Origin: Pedobacter sp.
Lineage (GTDB): Bacteria > Bacteroidota > Bacteroidia > Sphingobacteriales > Sphingobacteriaceae
Assembly: GCA_028287885.1 (NCBI GenBank)
Contig: JAQBOT010000280.1
Coordinates: forward strand, 1-7,826
Reading direction: 5' to 3'
DNA: 7,826 nucleotides
A model generated the notes under the pieces. That model searched no databases. It had not been told where the DNA came from and saw only the letters and a list, made by a program, of their open reading frames with translations. Both the position numbers and the translations under genes were made by a program. The stretch's first letter is position 1. Each line of letters begins with the position of its first letter. Positions 1 through 7,170 of the stretch are shown here, piece after piece.

Positions 1-1
1 C

Positions 2-1738
2 GTTGTTGGGTTTGTGATCTCAATAGTACTGCTGACGATCCTCTTTGTGGTGATTATCGCCGCATTGGTTTCCTCTGTAAGTGATGATAAAAAGGTAGAA
101 GTGACCAGTAATTCTGTGCTGTACTTAAATCTTGACCAAGCAATTACGGAGCGTACCCCCATCAAGAGGTTCGGTAATCTGCCGATCATCGGGTCCATGG
201 AAGATAAAAGTATAGGGTTTAATGATATTATAAAGGCTTTGAAAAAGGCAAAGACGGACGATCATATCAAATGCATTTATTTGAATGTTTCTGCGCCGAG
301 TGCCGGTAAGGCAACGCTTAAAGAAGTCAGAGACGCACTTATTGATTTCAAAAAAAGTAATAAGCAAATTTTGGCCTATAGTGAAGTTTACGACCAGGAT
401 GCATATTACCTTGCCTCGGCCGCCAATAAGGTATACCTCAATCCTCAGGGAACCCTGGAATTTAAAGGTTTCAGTTCGGAACTGATGTTCTTCAAAGGGG
501 CATTGGAGAAGCTTGGGGTTGAAGCCCAGATTATTCGCGTAGGTAATTACAAGAGTGCCGTTGAACCTCTAATAAATGATAAGATGAGCGATTACAACCG
601 CCAACAGGTTACAGCCTATGTTGGTGGCTTATACAATGTCTTTTTGCAAGGGATTGCATCGTCAAGGAACATTCCTAAAGACAGTTTATTTGTGTATGCG
701 GATCAATACCGTATTCAGCAGCCGGAAGATGCTTTGAAATACAAGCTTGTGGATGGCTTGCGATACAAAGATGAAATAATAAAAGAGTTGAAATCTTTAT
801 CTGACCGTGATGCAGGTGAAAAGTTGAATTCAGTCTCGATAAATGATTATGCCGAAAATGCATCTACAGGCAACTACACGGCGAAAAGTAAGATTGCAAT
901 AATTTATGCCAATGGTGACATTGTTGGAGGTGAGGGTTCTGATGCAACTATTGGATCGGAAAGAATCTCCCGGGAAATCAGGAAAGCCAGACTCGATAGC
1001 AATGTAAAGGCCATCGTTTTACGGATAAATTCTGGTGGTGGTAGTGCCTTGGCTTCCGATGTGATGTGGAGAGAAGTGGTGTTGAGCAAAAAAGTTAAAC
1101 CGGTAATTGCATCTTTTGGGGACGTTGCTGCGTCTGGTGGGTACTACATGGCTTGTGCGGCGGACTCTATTTTTGTGCAACCAAATACGATTACGGGCTC
1201 TATCGGGGTGTTCGGGATTATTCCTAACTTTAAAAACCTGTTGAACAACAAGCTTGGTGTAACTTTCGATGGTGTTAAAACCGGCAGGTTCTCTGACATC
1301 ATGAGCACAACCCGTCCATTGACACCAGGTGAGCGTTTAATCATACAAACGGACGTGAATCAAATCTATGACAACTTTATCTCCAGGGTTGCAGATGGAC
1401 GTAAAAAAACCAAACCATACATTAACTCGATTGGCGGCGGCCATGTTTGGATAGGTACTGATGCGGTAAGAATCGGCCTTGCCGACCGCTTAGGAAACTT
1501 CCAGGATGCAATCGCTGCCGCTGCAAAGAAGGCGAAAATAAAAGATTACCGAATCGCAGAGTATCCTGAGAAAATGGATCCACTAAATAAATTATTGTCA
1601 GACAGCAAGGATAACGTTCGTGTTTATTTTGCTAAGCAGGAATTGGGAGACAACTACCTGATCTACGAACAGATGAAAACTGTGCTAAAAAACGCAGGTC
1701 TGCAAGCTAGATTACCGTACGAAATTCGGGTGAAGTAG
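2..1738 (+). CDS. sppA: Signal peptide peptidase SppA, 67K type (5' end cut by window edge)
   Basis: Membrane-anchored serine protease of family S49 that degrades cleaved signal peptides. The reading frame is open to the left edge (residues VVGF precede the GTG at 14), so that GTG is probably internal and the true start lies upstream. Numbering from that GTG, residues 2-21 form a hydrophobic N-terminal anchor, followed by two tandem S49 domains (about 60-260 and 293-510). The Lys/Ser dyad is visible: K180 in GNYKSAVEP in the first domain and S374 in DVAASGGYY in the second, matching E. coli K209 and S409. The two-domain length separates it from the short SppA36/SohB types. The oxyanion-region motif reads INSGGGSALAS, where I expect NSPGGS. 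It ends 5 bp before the next gene, suggesting cotranscription. Confidence 0.95.
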   Translation, partial: VVGFVISIVLLTILFVVIIAALVSSVSDDKKVEVTSNSVLYLNLDQAITERTPIKRFGNLPIIGSMEDKSIGFNDIIKALKKAKTDDHIKCIYLNVSAPSAGKATLKEVRDALIDFKKSNKQILAYSEVYDQDAYYLASAANKVYLNPQGTLEFKGFSSELMFFKGALEKLGVEAQIIRVGNYKSAVEPLINDKMSDYNRQQVTAYVGGLYNVFLQGIASSRNIPKDSLFVYADQYRIQQPEDALKYKLVDGLRYKDEIIKELKSLSDRDAGEKLNSVSINDYAENASTGNYTAKSKIAIIYANGDIVGGEGSDATIGSERISREIRKARLDSNVKAIVLRINSGGGSALASDVMWREVVLSKKVKPVIASFGDVAASGGYYMACAADSIFVQPNTITGSIGVFGIIPNFKNLLNNKLGVTFDGVKTGRFSDIMSTTRPLTPGERLIIQTDVNQIYDNFISRVADGRKKTKPYINSIGGGHVWIGTDAVRIGLADRLGNFQDAIAAAAKKAKIKDYRIAEYPEKMDPLNKLLSDSKDNVRVYFAKQELGDNYLIYEQMKTVLKNAGLQARLPYEIRVK

Positions 1739-1743
1739 AAAGT

Positions 1744-3423
1744 ATGGAAAATAAGACTATTGCCCGTACACTCCGCCTGCTTTCTCAGCTGATGGAACTG
1801 CACAACGAAAACCCCTTTAAGATCAAGTCGATTGCTAATGCGGCATTCAAAGTGGACAAATTACCATTTCGAATTGCTGATAAATCTTTGGAAGACATAG
1901 AGAAGATTGATGGCCTTGGAAAAAGCATTTCTGCAAAGGTCTACCAGCTTATTCAAACTGGCAACTTAACCGACCTGGAAGCCATTTCGCTAAATACACC
2001 CGAAGGAATAGTAGAAATGCTGAACATTAAGGGTATCGGGCCAAAAAAGATTGCTGTGATCTGGAAGGATTTGGAGATTGAAAACATTGGCGAACTCTAC
2101 TACGCTTGCAATGAAAATAGGCTTGTTGAAGCCAAAGGCTTTGGATTGAAAACCCAGGAGGAGATTAAGAAGATCATCGAGTTTAAGATGGCAGGACACG
2201 GCAAGTTCCTGTATGCGCAAGCCGAAAGCCTGGTAGCAACGTTAACCACCGAACTGTCTTTGTGGCTAAGCAATCTTGACGACGCTGCATTGTTGCACAT
2301 TGCAGGTGATTATAGGCGATTGTGTGAGCTGGTTGATAATCTTGATTTTGTGATTGGCTCTGATGATCCTGAACGTGTTGTAAGAGAAATAAATGCATAC
2401 AGTCCGCTGCAATTTGAACAGCAAACGGAAGGGCTCTTTATAGCCGATAGTCCATTTGGGTTGAAGATCCATCTGCATGTTGTTCTTAAGTCGGATTTCT
2501 ATATCAATCTTTTTAAGTTAACTGGAAATAGCAAGCATGTTGAAGATGTTCTGAAACTTGCAGGAGCTGGCCCTTTTGAAGATGAGGCGGCAATTTACAA
2601 GCAGGCAGGCTTACAATATATAGAACCTGAATTGCGAGAGGGCCTGAATGAAATTGATCTTGCCCGTACAAACCAATTGCCTTCGTTGATTTCATTCTCA
2701 GATTTAAAAGGCAGCCTGCATAACCACTCTACCTGGAGCGACGGGGTACATACACTGGAGCAAATGGCTTTGTATTGCAAGGACGAACTGAAGTTAGAAT
2801 ACTTCGGTATTTGTGATCATTCAAAGTCTGCCTTTTATGCCAAAGGATTGTACGAAGAACGTGTTTTTGCACAGCAGCGGGAAATAGATGAGCTTAATCT
2901 GAAAATGGCTCCATTTAAGATCTTCAAAGGAATTGAAAGTGATATTTTATATGATGGGAACTTGGACTATGGCGATGATGTCCTCAAAACCTTTGACTTT
3001 GTAGTCGCTTCGGTACACAGCATTCTCAAAATGACTGAGGAGAAAGCTACCGCGCGCTTGATTAAAGCGATAGAAAATCCATACACGACTATATTAGGGC
3101 ACCCTACTGGCAGACTGTTGCTCAGCCGCCAAGGCTATCCGATAGATTATGCAAAAGTTATCGATGCTTGTGCCGCGAATCAGGTGGTCATAGAGATTAA
3201 TGCAAATCCTTTGCGACTGGATCTGGACTGGAGGTGGCACCGTTATGCTCTTGAAAAAGGTGTATTGTTGTCCATCAATCCGGATGCGCACCGTGTGGAA
3301 GGTTTTAGAGATATGCATTATGGTGTGTATGTTGGCAGGAAAGGTGGGTTGCAAGCAAAGCAATGCTTGAATGCTTTCAGCCTGGCTGAAATTACTTCAT
3401 ATTTCAACTCGGTTAAAAAGTGA
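1744..3423 (+). CDS. PolX-like protein: degenerate family X polymerase domain plus intact PHP domain
   Basis: Resembles bacterial PolX (DNA polymerase X fused to a PHP 3'-5' exonuclease), and at 559 residues it is near the usual 570. In order: an 8-kDa-like N-terminal domain (NPFKIKS at 24-30), helix-hairpin-helix DNA-binding motifs (DGLGKSI 56-62, KGIGPKK 96-102), a palm/thumb region (about 185-275), and a PHP domain (about 320-555). The palm appears catalytically dead: the usual GS.RR is GDYRR (188-192), the paired aspartates DxD read N199-L-D201, and the third aspartate of V-D-L-R-V is H243 in IHLHVV. The PHP metal ligands look complete: H326, H328, D333, D358-H359, E398, H425, H453 (GHPTGR), and D514/H516 (NPDAH). 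I infer a DNA-binding phosphoesterase or nuclease rather than a polymerase. It lies 5 bp after sppA and precedes a promoter-bearing gap. Confidence 0.88.
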   Translation: MENKTIARTLRLLSQLMELHNENPFKIKSIANAAFKVDKLPFRIADKSLEDIEKIDGLGKSISAKVYQLIQTGNLTDLEAISLNTPEGIVEMLNIKGIGPKKIAVIWKDLEIENIGELYYACNENRLVEAKGFGLKTQEEIKKIIEFKMAGHGKFLYAQAESLVATLTTELSLWLSNLDDAALLHIAGDYRRLCELVDNLDFVIGSDDPERVVREINAYSPLQFEQQTEGLFIADSPFGLKIHLHVVLKSDFYINLFKLTGNSKHVEDVLKLAGAGPFEDEAAIYKQAGLQYIEPELREGLNEIDLARTNQLPSLISFSDLKGSLHNHSTWSDGVHTLEQMALYCKDELKLEYFGICDHSKSAFYAKGLYEERVFAQQREIDELNLKMAPFKIFKGIESDILYDGNLDYGDDVLKTFDFVVASVHSILKMTEEKATARLIKAIENPYTTILGHPTGRLLLSRQGYPIDYAKVIDACAANQVVIEINANPLRLDLDWRWHRYALEKGVLLSINPDAHRVEGFRDMHYGVYVGRKGGLQAKQCLNAFSLAEITSYFNSVKK

Positions 3424-3442
3424 GATCAGCCGAAATGAGTTA

Positions 3443-3456
3443 AATAAGGGCTTATT
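3443..3456. repeat. Short inverted repeat AATAAG-GG-CTTATT
   Basis: Perfect 6-bp arms separated by two G's. It ends 3 bp upstream of the TATATTTG promoter element, so it falls in the spacer between the -33 and -7 regions. That is where a dimeric regulator could bind. As RNA it would be a weak AU-rich stem and a poor terminator. The function is unknown and chance occurrence is possible. Confidence 0.4.
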
Positions 3457-3459
3457 GCC

Positions 3460-3467
3460 TATATTTG
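3460..3467 (+). promoter_or_regulatory. Putative Bacteroidota sigma-ABfr promoter -7 element
   Basis: TATATTTG matches the Bacteroidota -7 consensus TAnnTTTG exactly and lies in the only intergenic gap large enough for a promoter. A weak -33 candidate (TTA at 3440-3442) sits about 17 bp upstream, so the -33 match is poor. Transcription would begin near 3474, giving a leader of roughly 55 nt before the ATG at 3529. It would drive the kinase-gmhA-adenylyltransferase-GT9-phosphatase run. Confidence 0.55.
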
Positions 3468-3528
3468 ACGAGTTACAAATACTTGTTTCCGTGTTGCGGC
3501 AACGTTACAACATTATATAAAACATTTC

Positions 3529-4536
3529 ATGCTTGCAGATAGGCTTCAAAATGCACATTTAAATAGTCGAAAACCAAAAATACTTGTAATTGGAGATCTC
3601 ATGCTGGATCATTATATCATGGGTTCAGCAACCCGGCTTTCTCCTGAAGCACCCGTTCCGATCGTGAACATTGAAAGAGAAAACAAGATTATTGGCGGCG
3701 CTGCAAATGTTGCAAGCAATTTAGTTGACCTGGGTGCATTGGTTCATCTTGCGGGCATGACTGGCAACGACACTGCTGGTGAAGAAATAATTGCTATTTT
3801 AAATACCAAGTCAATTGATACCCACCTTGTATTTAAAGATGATTTGCGGACAACAACTGTTAAAACGCGGGTAATTGCTTCCAATCACCAAATTGTGCGT
3901 ATTGACAAAGAAGACACGCATGAAATCTCCAGGGCAATTGAGGAGAAGTTCTTAAAGGAAATTTTACCATATATAGCGCAATGTGATGTTGTAGTCCTAT
4001 CTGATTACAATAAAGGATTGCTGACGAAGTCTTTGTCGCTAAAGCTTATAGAGAGATGCAACGAACTTGACAAGCGGATTATTGTTGATCCAAAAGGCTT
4101 GGACTACTCCAAGTATCAAGGAGCTTTCATAATCAAGCCAAACCGAAAAGAGCTGGCTGAAGCAGCTAAAATGGATAAGATACATAGCCGTGAGCAGCTG
4201 ATTGATGCTGCCCAGGTGATCTTTGAAAGCACGAATGCGAGTTTTCTAATCGTTACGCTTTCTGAAGGCGGCATTGCAATTATAACACCTGAATACTGTA
4301 AAATACTTCCCGTGGTGGCTACGGATGTTTATGACGTTACTGGTGCAGGCGATACCGTTGTAGCGACACTCTCCTACTGTCTTGCCTTAGGGTTCTCGAT
4401 AGAAGAGGCATGTAGCTATGCAAACTTTGCAGCATCGATCGTAATCAAACAGATTGGCAGTGCAACAACTACGGTAGAACAAATCGTATCTGCCATAAAA
4501 ACCAGTAAGGTTAATGTTCCGGACAGGGAGCAGTAA
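3529..4536 (+). CDS. hldA: D-glycero-beta-D-manno-heptose-7-phosphate kinase (HldE domain I type)
   Basis: PfkB/ribokinase-family kinase that phosphorylates heptose-7-phosphate at C1 in cytoplasmic ADP-heptose synthesis. It corresponds to the N-terminal half of E. coli HldE (RfaE), here a free-standing 335-residue protein. Visible motifs are GDLMLDHY (22-29), SPEAPVPI (38-45), GGAANVA (56-62), DYNKG (159-163), VDPKG (186-190), KPN (203-205), and the PfkB signature DVTGAGDT (269-276) with catalytic base D275. SPEAPVPI together with VDPKG is typical of the heptose kinase rather than ribokinase or fructokinase. The ATG at 3529 places the first beta strand (KILVIGD) at residues 17-23, as expected. 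No clear Shine-Dalgarno precedes it. It is first in a tight run after a promoter-like element. The symbol reflects the domain; rfaE1 is a synonym. Confidence 0.93.
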   Translation: MLADRLQNAHLNSRKPKILVIGDLMLDHYIMGSATRLSPEAPVPIVNIERENKIIGGAANVASNLVDLGALVHLAGMTGNDTAGEEIIAILNTKSIDTHLVFKDDLRTTTVKTRVIASNHQIVRIDKEDTHEISRAIEEKFLKEILPYIAQCDVVVLSDYNKGLLTKSLSLKLIERCNELDKRIIVDPKGLDYSKYQGAFIIKPNRKELAEAAKMDKIHSREQLIDAAQVIFESTNASFLIVTLSEGGIAIITPEYCKILPVVATDVYDVTGAGDTVVATLSYCLALGFSIEEACSYANFAASIVIKQIGSATTTVEQIVSAIKTSKVNVPDREQ

Positions 4537-4558
4537 CCAGGAATTTTACAAAACACGA

Positions 4559-5113
4559 ATGGTAGTAGAAGAATTAAATCAACATAGAAATACAATAGAA
4601 GCTGTAATAACTGAGCTTATACCGCAAATTGAGCAAGGTTGCAAACTTGTAATTGATGTTTTGCAATCTGGCGGAAAGGTATTAATTGCTGGAAATGGCG
4701 GAAGTGCCGCAGATGCCCAGCATATAGCGGCAGAGCTAACGGGACGGTATGTGAAGGAAAGGATTGGCTTGCCGGCTATCGCATTAACAGTCGACACTTC
4801 TGCGCTTACCGCCATTAGCAACGACTATGGCTTCGAGAAGGTATATTCCAGGCAATTATCAGCACTGGCGCGTCCGGAAGATTTGTTTATAGCGATTTCA
4901 ACGAGTGGAAATAGTACCAATATAATCGACGCGCTTGAGCTTGCCAAAACGATAAAATGTAAAACCCTCGGGCTCTCAGGACGTGATGGCGGAAAGATGA
5001 ATGGTCTTTGCGACTTGAATATTGTGATCCCTAGTGATACCACTGCACGGATCCAGGAAATGCATATCTTAATTGGTCATATATTCTGCAAAGCAGTAGA
5101 TAATATCTATTAA
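4559..5113 (+). CDS. gmhA: Phosphoheptose isomerase (sedoheptulose 7-phosphate isomerase)
   Basis: SIS-domain enzyme converting sedoheptulose 7-phosphate to D-glycero-D-manno-heptose 7-phosphate, the first step towards ADP-heptose. From the ATG at 4559 it is 184 residues, close to E. coli GmhA (about 192). Motifs are GNGGSAADAQH (45-55), STSGNS (114-119) for phosphate binding, and RIQEMH (164-169). H55, E59, Q166 and H174 align at constant offset with the E. coli zinc/catalytic residues H61, E65, Q172 and H180. An in-frame ATG at 4514 would add 15 residues and overlap the kinase gene by 23 bp. I prefer 4559 because the family begins near this MVVEEL helix and the extra residues look unrelated. 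A weak AGGA lies at 4549-4552. The gap to the kinase stop is 22 bp. Confidence 0.94.
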   Translation: MVVEELNQHRNTIEAVITELIPQIEQGCKLVIDVLQSGGKVLIAGNGGSAADAQHIAAELTGRYVKERIGLPAIALTVDTSALTAISNDYGFEKVYSRQLSALARPEDLFIAISTSGNSTNIIDALELAKTIKCKTLGLSGRDGGKMNGLCDLNIVIPSDTTARIQEMHILIGHIFCKAVDNIY

Positions 5114-5133
5114 TCAATAAAGAAGTACTTAAT

Positions 5134-5631
5134 ATGGCAGCTGACGCACATACCTTATTATCAGATAAAATCGTTTCATTATCAAAGCTCTCCTCTAAAT
5201 TAGACGAATGGAGGTCGGCGAAGAAAAGGATTGTCTTTACGAATGGGTGTTTTGATTTGTTGCATGCCGGGCACATTGCCTACTTAACGGATGCAGCTGC
5301 GCTTGGTGACATATTGGTGCTGGGCTTGAACAGCGATCGGTCAGTTCAAAGAATTAAAGGTCCGGAGCGGCCTATAAACGATGAAAAAACCAGATCAGCC
5401 GTCTTGGCTGGTATGTTCTTCATTGACGCCATTGTGTTCTTTGATGAAGATACACCTTTGAACGTTATAAAGACTGTTCTACCAGATGTGCTGGTTAAGG
5501 GAGGCGATTATAAGATTGAGGATATTGTGGGTGCCCAAGAGACGGTAGAAAACGGTGGTGAAGTCCAGGTACTAACCTTCCTGCCAGGATACTCCTCGAC
5601 CGCAATAATTGATAAGATCAGAAAGAATTAA
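5134..5631 (+). CDS. hldC: D-glycero-beta-D-manno-heptose 1-phosphate adenylyltransferase (HldE domain II type)
   Basis: Cytidylyltransferase-like nucleotidyltransferase that joins ATP and heptose 1-phosphate to give ADP-heptose. It corresponds to the C-terminal half of E. coli HldE, here a separate 165-residue protein. Residues 33-47 carry the core IVFTNGCFDLLHAGH, whose HAGH (44-47) is the HxGH nucleotide-binding signature. Further landmarks are GLNSD (64-68), FDEDTP (103-108), KGGDY (122-126), and GYSSTAII (152-159), the ISSST-like closing motif. The KGGDY and GYSST combination fits RfaE2 rather than glycerol-3-phosphate cytidylyltransferase or PanC. The purine-rich AAAGAAG at 5119-5125 lies 8 nt before the ATG. 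It is 20 bp after gmhA and 11 bp before the GT9 gene. rfaE2 is a synonym. Confidence 0.93.
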   Translation: MAADAHTLLSDKIVSLSKLSSKLDEWRSAKKRIVFTNGCFDLLHAGHIAYLTDAAALGDILVLGLNSDRSVQRIKGPERPINDEKTRSAVLAGMFFIDAIVFFDEDTPLNVIKTVLPDVLVKGGDYKIEDIVGAQETVENGGEVQVLTFLPGYSSTAIIDKIRKN

Positions 5632-5642
5632 CAACATCAAAC

Positions 5643-6623
5643 TTGAAAACTCCTAAGAAGATTCTTGTTATCCGATTTAGCTCGATGGGTGATATCATCT
5701 ACACAACGCCGGTTGTTCGCTGCTTAAAACAGCAAATGCCTGGATGCGAAATCCATTTTTTAACAAAGGGGCAATTTCATTATATCTACCAGAAGAATCC
5801 ATATCTAACGAAGTTGCATTTTCTTAAGGCCACTTTGAAGGAAACGATCGCTGACATCAAAGCTGAAAATTTTGATTATATCATCGATTTGCACAACAAC
5901 CTTAGAACAACACTCATCAAGGTTGCGACCGGCATTCCCTCTTCTACTTACAAAAAGCATAGCATTAAGAAATGGTTGGCGCTGAAGTTTAAATGGCATG
6001 CGTTGTTTTCGAAGGAGCATCTTGTTGATCGGTACATGGAAACGGTTGGCTTTTTAGGTGTAAAGAACGACAACCGTCCTATCGACTACTACATCGCCAA
6101 AGATTATAAATTGGAAGAACTGCTTCCTACTTCCCATAGGCCTGAGTTTATAGCTTTCGTAATTGGAGCTACGCATTACAATAAGCGCATGCCAAATGAG
6201 AAAATTATTGAGATTTGTAAAGGTATAGATCTGCCCATCGTATTATTGGGCGGAAATGACGTAAAAGGGAACGCAGAAGAAATACGGGCGGCTATTGGAG
6301 ATAATGTATACTCCACTTGTGGCTTGACGAATTTAGATCAGTCGGTATTTATCGTTTCAAAAGCAGCAAAGGTGATTGGTTTTGACACCGGATTAACGCA
6401 CATTGCTGAAGCATTCAATGTGCCTATTGCATCCATTTGGGGCAGCACAACGCCCGACCTACTTGGCGTCTTCCCTTACAGAGTAATAGGTTCTGAGGTT
6501 ATTGGTGTAGACCTTGCCTGCAGGCCTTGTTCGAAATTCGGTTTAGATCATTGTCCGCTTGGACATTTTAAATGCATGAAGAACATCCCAGATGAACTTG
6601 TTATTAATTTTGCAAATAGCTAA
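5643..6623 (+). CDS. Glycosyltransferase family 9 protein, probable ADP-heptose:LPS heptosyltransferase
   Basis: GT-B fold enzyme expected to transfer heptose from ADP-heptose to the lipid A-core on the inner face of the cytoplasmic membrane. It has 326 residues, like WaaC/WaaF (about 320-350). The N-terminal domain opens with ILVIRFSSMGD (7-17), where D17 matches the conserved acidic residue of WaaC. The C-terminal ADP-sugar half carries FDTGLTHIAEAF (247-258) and SIWGSTTP (264-271). Four cysteines close the protein (C293, C296, C304, C311). No ATG lies upstream in frame within the gap, and the first internal Met (residue 15) would cut into the conserved motif, so TTG at 5643 is the likely start. 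The ADP-heptose genes directly upstream support the donor; WaaC- versus WaaF-like acceptor choice cannot be decided. Confidence 0.88.
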   Translation: MKTPKKILVIRFSSMGDIIYTTPVVRCLKQQMPGCEIHFLTKGQFHYIYQKNPYLTKLHFLKATLKETIADIKAENFDYIIDLHNNLRTTLIKVATGIPSSTYKKHSIKKWLALKFKWHALFSKEHLVDRYMETVGFLGVKNDNRPIDYYIAKDYKLEELLPTSHRPEFIAFVIGATHYNKRMPNEKIIEICKGIDLPIVLLGGNDVKGNAEEIRAAIGDNVYSTCGLTNLDQSVFIVSKAAKVIGFDTGLTHIAEAFNVPIASIWGSTTPDLLGVFPYRVIGSEVIGVDLACRPCSKFGLDHCPLGHFKCMKNIPDELVINFANS

Positions 6624-6632
6624 TATATACTT

Positions 6633-7139
6633 ATGGCAAAGAGACTTTTTTTAATTAGACACAGCAAGGCCAATGAAGGTCTTCCTGGATCTTCAGACTT
6701 TACCCGGACATTAAAGGAATCAGGTAAGGCCGATTCACAAATGATGGCCGAACGATTAATGGAAAAGGGGCTCGTTCCCAAACATATAATTAGTAGCCCC
6801 GCCGCTCGGGCATTAAGCACAGCAAAGGTATTCTCCGAAGTTTGGGGAATTGCAGCAGCTGAAATAACAACAGAAATATTTATCTATGAAGCGGATATAC
6901 AGTCTCTACTGTCGATCTGCAATAAGCTGGATAACAAAATAAATAGCGTAGCTATATTCGGGCATAACCCTGGGATTACGGAATTTGCGAACTACCTGAC
7001 GGATGAGGGTATTGTGAACATGCCGACTTCGAGTGTAGTCGTAATAGACTTTCCCGATAACAATTGGAAGTCCTTGAACTACCAGACGGGCGGAGTTTTG
7101 TTATTTGACTATCCTAAAAGCACCAAGGATGGGCTTTAG
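6633..7139 (+). CDS. SixA-like histidine phosphatase family protein
   Basis: Small histidine phosphatase (phosphoglycerate mutase-like superfamily), 168 residues, similar in length and motifs to E. coli SixA, which dephosphorylates phosphohistidine on signalling proteins. Residues 7-13 contain LIRHSKA with R9 and nucleophile H10. R25-T-L27 follows, then SSPAARA (54-60) with R59, and GHNPG (110-114) with the second catalytic histidine H111. The RHSKA variant (not RHG) and lack of insertions favour a SixA-type enzyme over a glycolytic mutase. The real substrate is unknown: it could be a phosphoprotein or a small sugar phosphate. It starts 9 bp after the GT9 stop, so it is probably cotranscribed as the last gene of the run, and it faces the AMP nucleosidase gene 31 bp away. 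Confidence 0.85.
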   Translation: MAKRLFLIRHSKANEGLPGSSDFTRTLKESGKADSQMMAERLMEKGLVPKHIISSPAARALSTAKVFSEVWGIAAAEITTEIFIYEADIQSLLSICNKLDNKINSVAIFGHNPGITEFANYLTDEGIVNMPTSSVVVIDFPDNNWKSLNYQTGGVLLFDYPKSTKDGL

Positions 7140-7170
7140 GATTCGTCAACAACAAATTAGTTTATAGGAA

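Larger units (their letters stand above)
3424..3528. other. Intergenic region between the polX-like gene and the heptose operon
   Basis: This 105-bp AT-rich stretch is the only sizeable non-coding gap in the window. It holds an inverted repeat at 3443-3456, a promoter element at 3460-3467, and then about 60 bp of presumed leader before the kinase start codon. I see no GC-rich hairpin with a T-run that would terminate the upstream sppA/polX-like transcript, so read-through into the heptose genes is possible. No small ORF or RNA gene is convincing here. Confidence 0.7.

Noticed and set aside
1169..1176. TATTTTTG match to the Bacteroidota -7 promoter consensus inside sppA
   Set aside because: The motif is short and AT-rich, so coding matches are expected; it lies mid-gene with no downstream start it could serve.
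2183..2780. Cluster of overlapping minus-strand frames inside the PolX-like gene
   Set aside because: Four or more short frames overlap one another opposite a well-supported coding region, which is expected of antisense shadows.
3493..3503. Small palindrome GTTGC-G-GCAAC in the leader of the heptose operon
   Set aside because: It folds to only about 4 bp around a 3-nt loop, with no T-run or riboswitch-like structure; too short to claim as a terminator or operator.
4514..4558. Upstream ATG extending gmhA by 15 residues and overlapping the kinase gene
   Set aside because: The extra residues (MFRTGSSNQEFYKTR) do not resemble GmhA, while the ATG at 4559 gives a family-like N-terminus and length.
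7140..7170. Possible bidirectional terminator between the histidine phosphatase and AMP nucleosidase genes
   Set aside because: The 31-bp gap is AT-rich and contains only a TTAAA-A-TTTAA palindrome at its edge with no usable loop; no stable stem is visible.
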